This document shows positions 62,755 through 64,000 of a DNA stretch of 64,000 bases, in pieces (position 1 is the stretch's first letter; each line of letters opens with the position of its first letter). The stretch covers positions 2,840,106 to 2,904,105 of the forward strand of contig NW_002060950.1 of NCBI RefSeq assembly GCF_000150275.1. The letters run 5' to 3'. The stretch is from Trichoplax adhaerens (lineage: Eukaryota > Placozoa > Uniplacotomia > Trichoplacea > Trichoplacidae). Under the pieces are notes generated by a model. The model was not told the origin of the DNA. It did not search any database and worked only from the letters and a program-made list of their open reading frames with translations. The position numbers and the translations under genes are program-made.

Positions 62755-64000
62755 GGTACCGACGCCATTCAGGTGTGAACAAGGCCAGTGCAAAATCTAT
62801 GTCATTTTACAATAACTTTTTACACAAGCAAGAGATGACAAATCATTTGGCAACCGTGAGTTGCCAAATGAAACAAATGGGTCTCTAATAACTCACCATA
62901 TTTTGGATATCGTGTACAAGAAACTTGAATGAATTTCCATAGCGATACAAGCAAGTTTCCAGGCATTTTCAACCTTCTATTTCTGTTTGGTCATCATGGC
63001 TTTGTCTAATTCTAGCCATACGGTATATGGCCCGTTTATTATAATACATCTTAGAAATGCTGACGGAGGCACTTTGTTGGCGTACAGACGCCAATCAGGT
63101 ATGAACAAGGACAGTGCATAATCCATGTCATATTACAAGGACTTATTAGACAAACAAGGGGTGACAAGCCATTTGACAAGCGTGAGTTGTCCAAGAAACA
63201 AATGGGTCTCTCTCTACATCTCACCATATTTTGGATATCGTGTACAAGAAACTTGAATGAATTTCCATGGCGATACAAGCAAGTTTCCAGGCATTTTCAA
63301 CTTTCTATTTCTGTTTGGTCATCATGACTTTGTCTAATTCTAGCCATACGGTATATGGCCGTTTATTATAATACATCTTAGAAATGCTGACCCAAGCACT
63401 TTGTTGGCGTACAGACGCCAACAAAGTGTGAACAAGGCCAGTGCATAATCCATGTCATGTTACAAGGACTTATTAGACAAACAAAGGGTGACAAACTATT
63501 TGAGAAGCGTGAGTTGTCCAAGAAACAAATGGGTCTTCAACTCACTGGATATCGTGTACAAGGGACTTGAATGGATTTCAATCGAGATACAAGCAAGTTT
63601 CCAGGCATTTTCAACTTTCTATTTCTATTTGGTCATCATGACTTTGTCTAATTCTAGCCATACGGTATATGGCCGTTTATTATAATACATCTTAGAAATG
63701 CTGACCCAAGCACTTTGTTGGCGTACAGACGCCAATCAAGTGTGAACAAGGCCAGTGCATAATCCATGTCATGTTACAAGGACTTATTAGACAAACAAGG
63801 GGTGACAAACTATTTGGCAAGCGTGAGTTGTCCAAGAAACAAATGGGTCTCGAACACCTCACCATATTTTGGATATCGTGTACAAGAAACTTGAATGAAT
63901 TTCAATCGAGACACAAGCAAGTTTTCATGCATTTTCGACCTTGTATTTCTGTTTGGTCATCATGACTTTGTCTAATCCTAACCATACAGTGCATGGCCGT
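62755..64000 (+). repeat. Satellite-like tandem array, about 313-328-bp units, runs off the right edge
   Basis: At least four units. The word GAACAAGG(C/A)CAGTGCA occurs at about 62778, 63102, 63430 and 63743. Each unit continues with a CATGTCAT..TTACAA segment, a GTGAGTTG(T/C)C word, AAACAAATGGGTCT, ATATCGTGTACAAG and GGTCATCATG. The boundary of each unit carries CAGACGCCAA. The first unit (62755 to about 63080) is the most diverged. The last is cut by the window end, so the true array is longer. No frame is kept open across units, so it is not a coding array. Confidence 0.92.

Noticed and set aside
62514-62768. 84-codon minus-strand frame with hydrophobic C-terminus
   Set aside because: It begins in the first satellite unit and shows no homology or splice partner, so it is probably chance.
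63051-63965. Short open frames within the 320-bp units that could suggest a coding repeat
   Set aside because: The frame is not kept between units; unit length varies (313-328) and is not a multiple of three.
1-64000. CRISPR arrays, insertion sequences, phage or plasmid modules
   Set aside because: None seen. The tandem arrays present lack spacer/repeat alternation and no transposase or integrase frame occurs.

Overview
The window looks like nuclear DNA of an early-branching animal. The base composition is AT-rich. Genes are split by clean GT-AG introns, mostly 80-350 nt with a few of 1-5 kb. The gene set is animal-specific: a complete Slit, Rhotekin, a torsin, a type II PKA regulatory subunit, ZCCHC4 and a Tudor/RRM protein. 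There are no bacterial, viral or plasmid signatures and no intact transposon. A placozoan (Trichoplax/Hoilungia type) fits the composition, intron size and gene set. That is inference; I ran no search.

Layout. 1-2215: intergenic, with a doubtful minus-strand ORF whose tail resembles TMEM11. 2216-14732 (+): a 29-exon Slit, predicted 1469 aa, with LRR blocks, EGF repeats, LamG and a C-terminal cystine knot. 16165-19244 (-): ZCCHC4, nine exons, 463 aa, a 28S rRNA m6A methyltransferase. 19925-20989 (+): an intronless torsin, head-to-head with ZCCHC4, with both the Walker B Asp-Glu and the sensor-1 Asn substituted. 23546-26866 (+): Rhotekin, ten exons, 649 aa. 26867-36741: a long gene-poor stretch with one possible small secreted peptide gene at 32251-32463 (-). 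36742-42597 (+): PKA type II regulatory subunit, three visible exons, with no visible exon for the dimerisation/docking domain. 45684-46301 (-) and 50472-50990 (-): two single-exon genes for secreted proteins made of short tandem repeats (25-aa and 10-aa units), with the layout of peptide precursors. 54381-60595 (-): a ten-exon, 1432-aa protein with three RRMs and three Tudor domains. From 62204 to the right edge: tandem repeats, ending in a satellite-like array of about 313-328 bp units that runs off the window.

The genes do not form one pathway. Several concern secretion or signalling (Slit, the two repeat precursors, the torsin in the ER lumen, Rhotekin downstream of Rho, PKA regulation) and two concern RNA (ZCCHC4, Tudor/RRM). 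All splice models were built by hand from phase-consistent GT-AG junctions and family alignment from memory. Exon edges should be good to a few bases but have not been tested against transcripts. The items most worth following are the two repeat-peptide precursors, the torsin lacking its ATPase residues, and the 3xRRM/3xTudor architecture.
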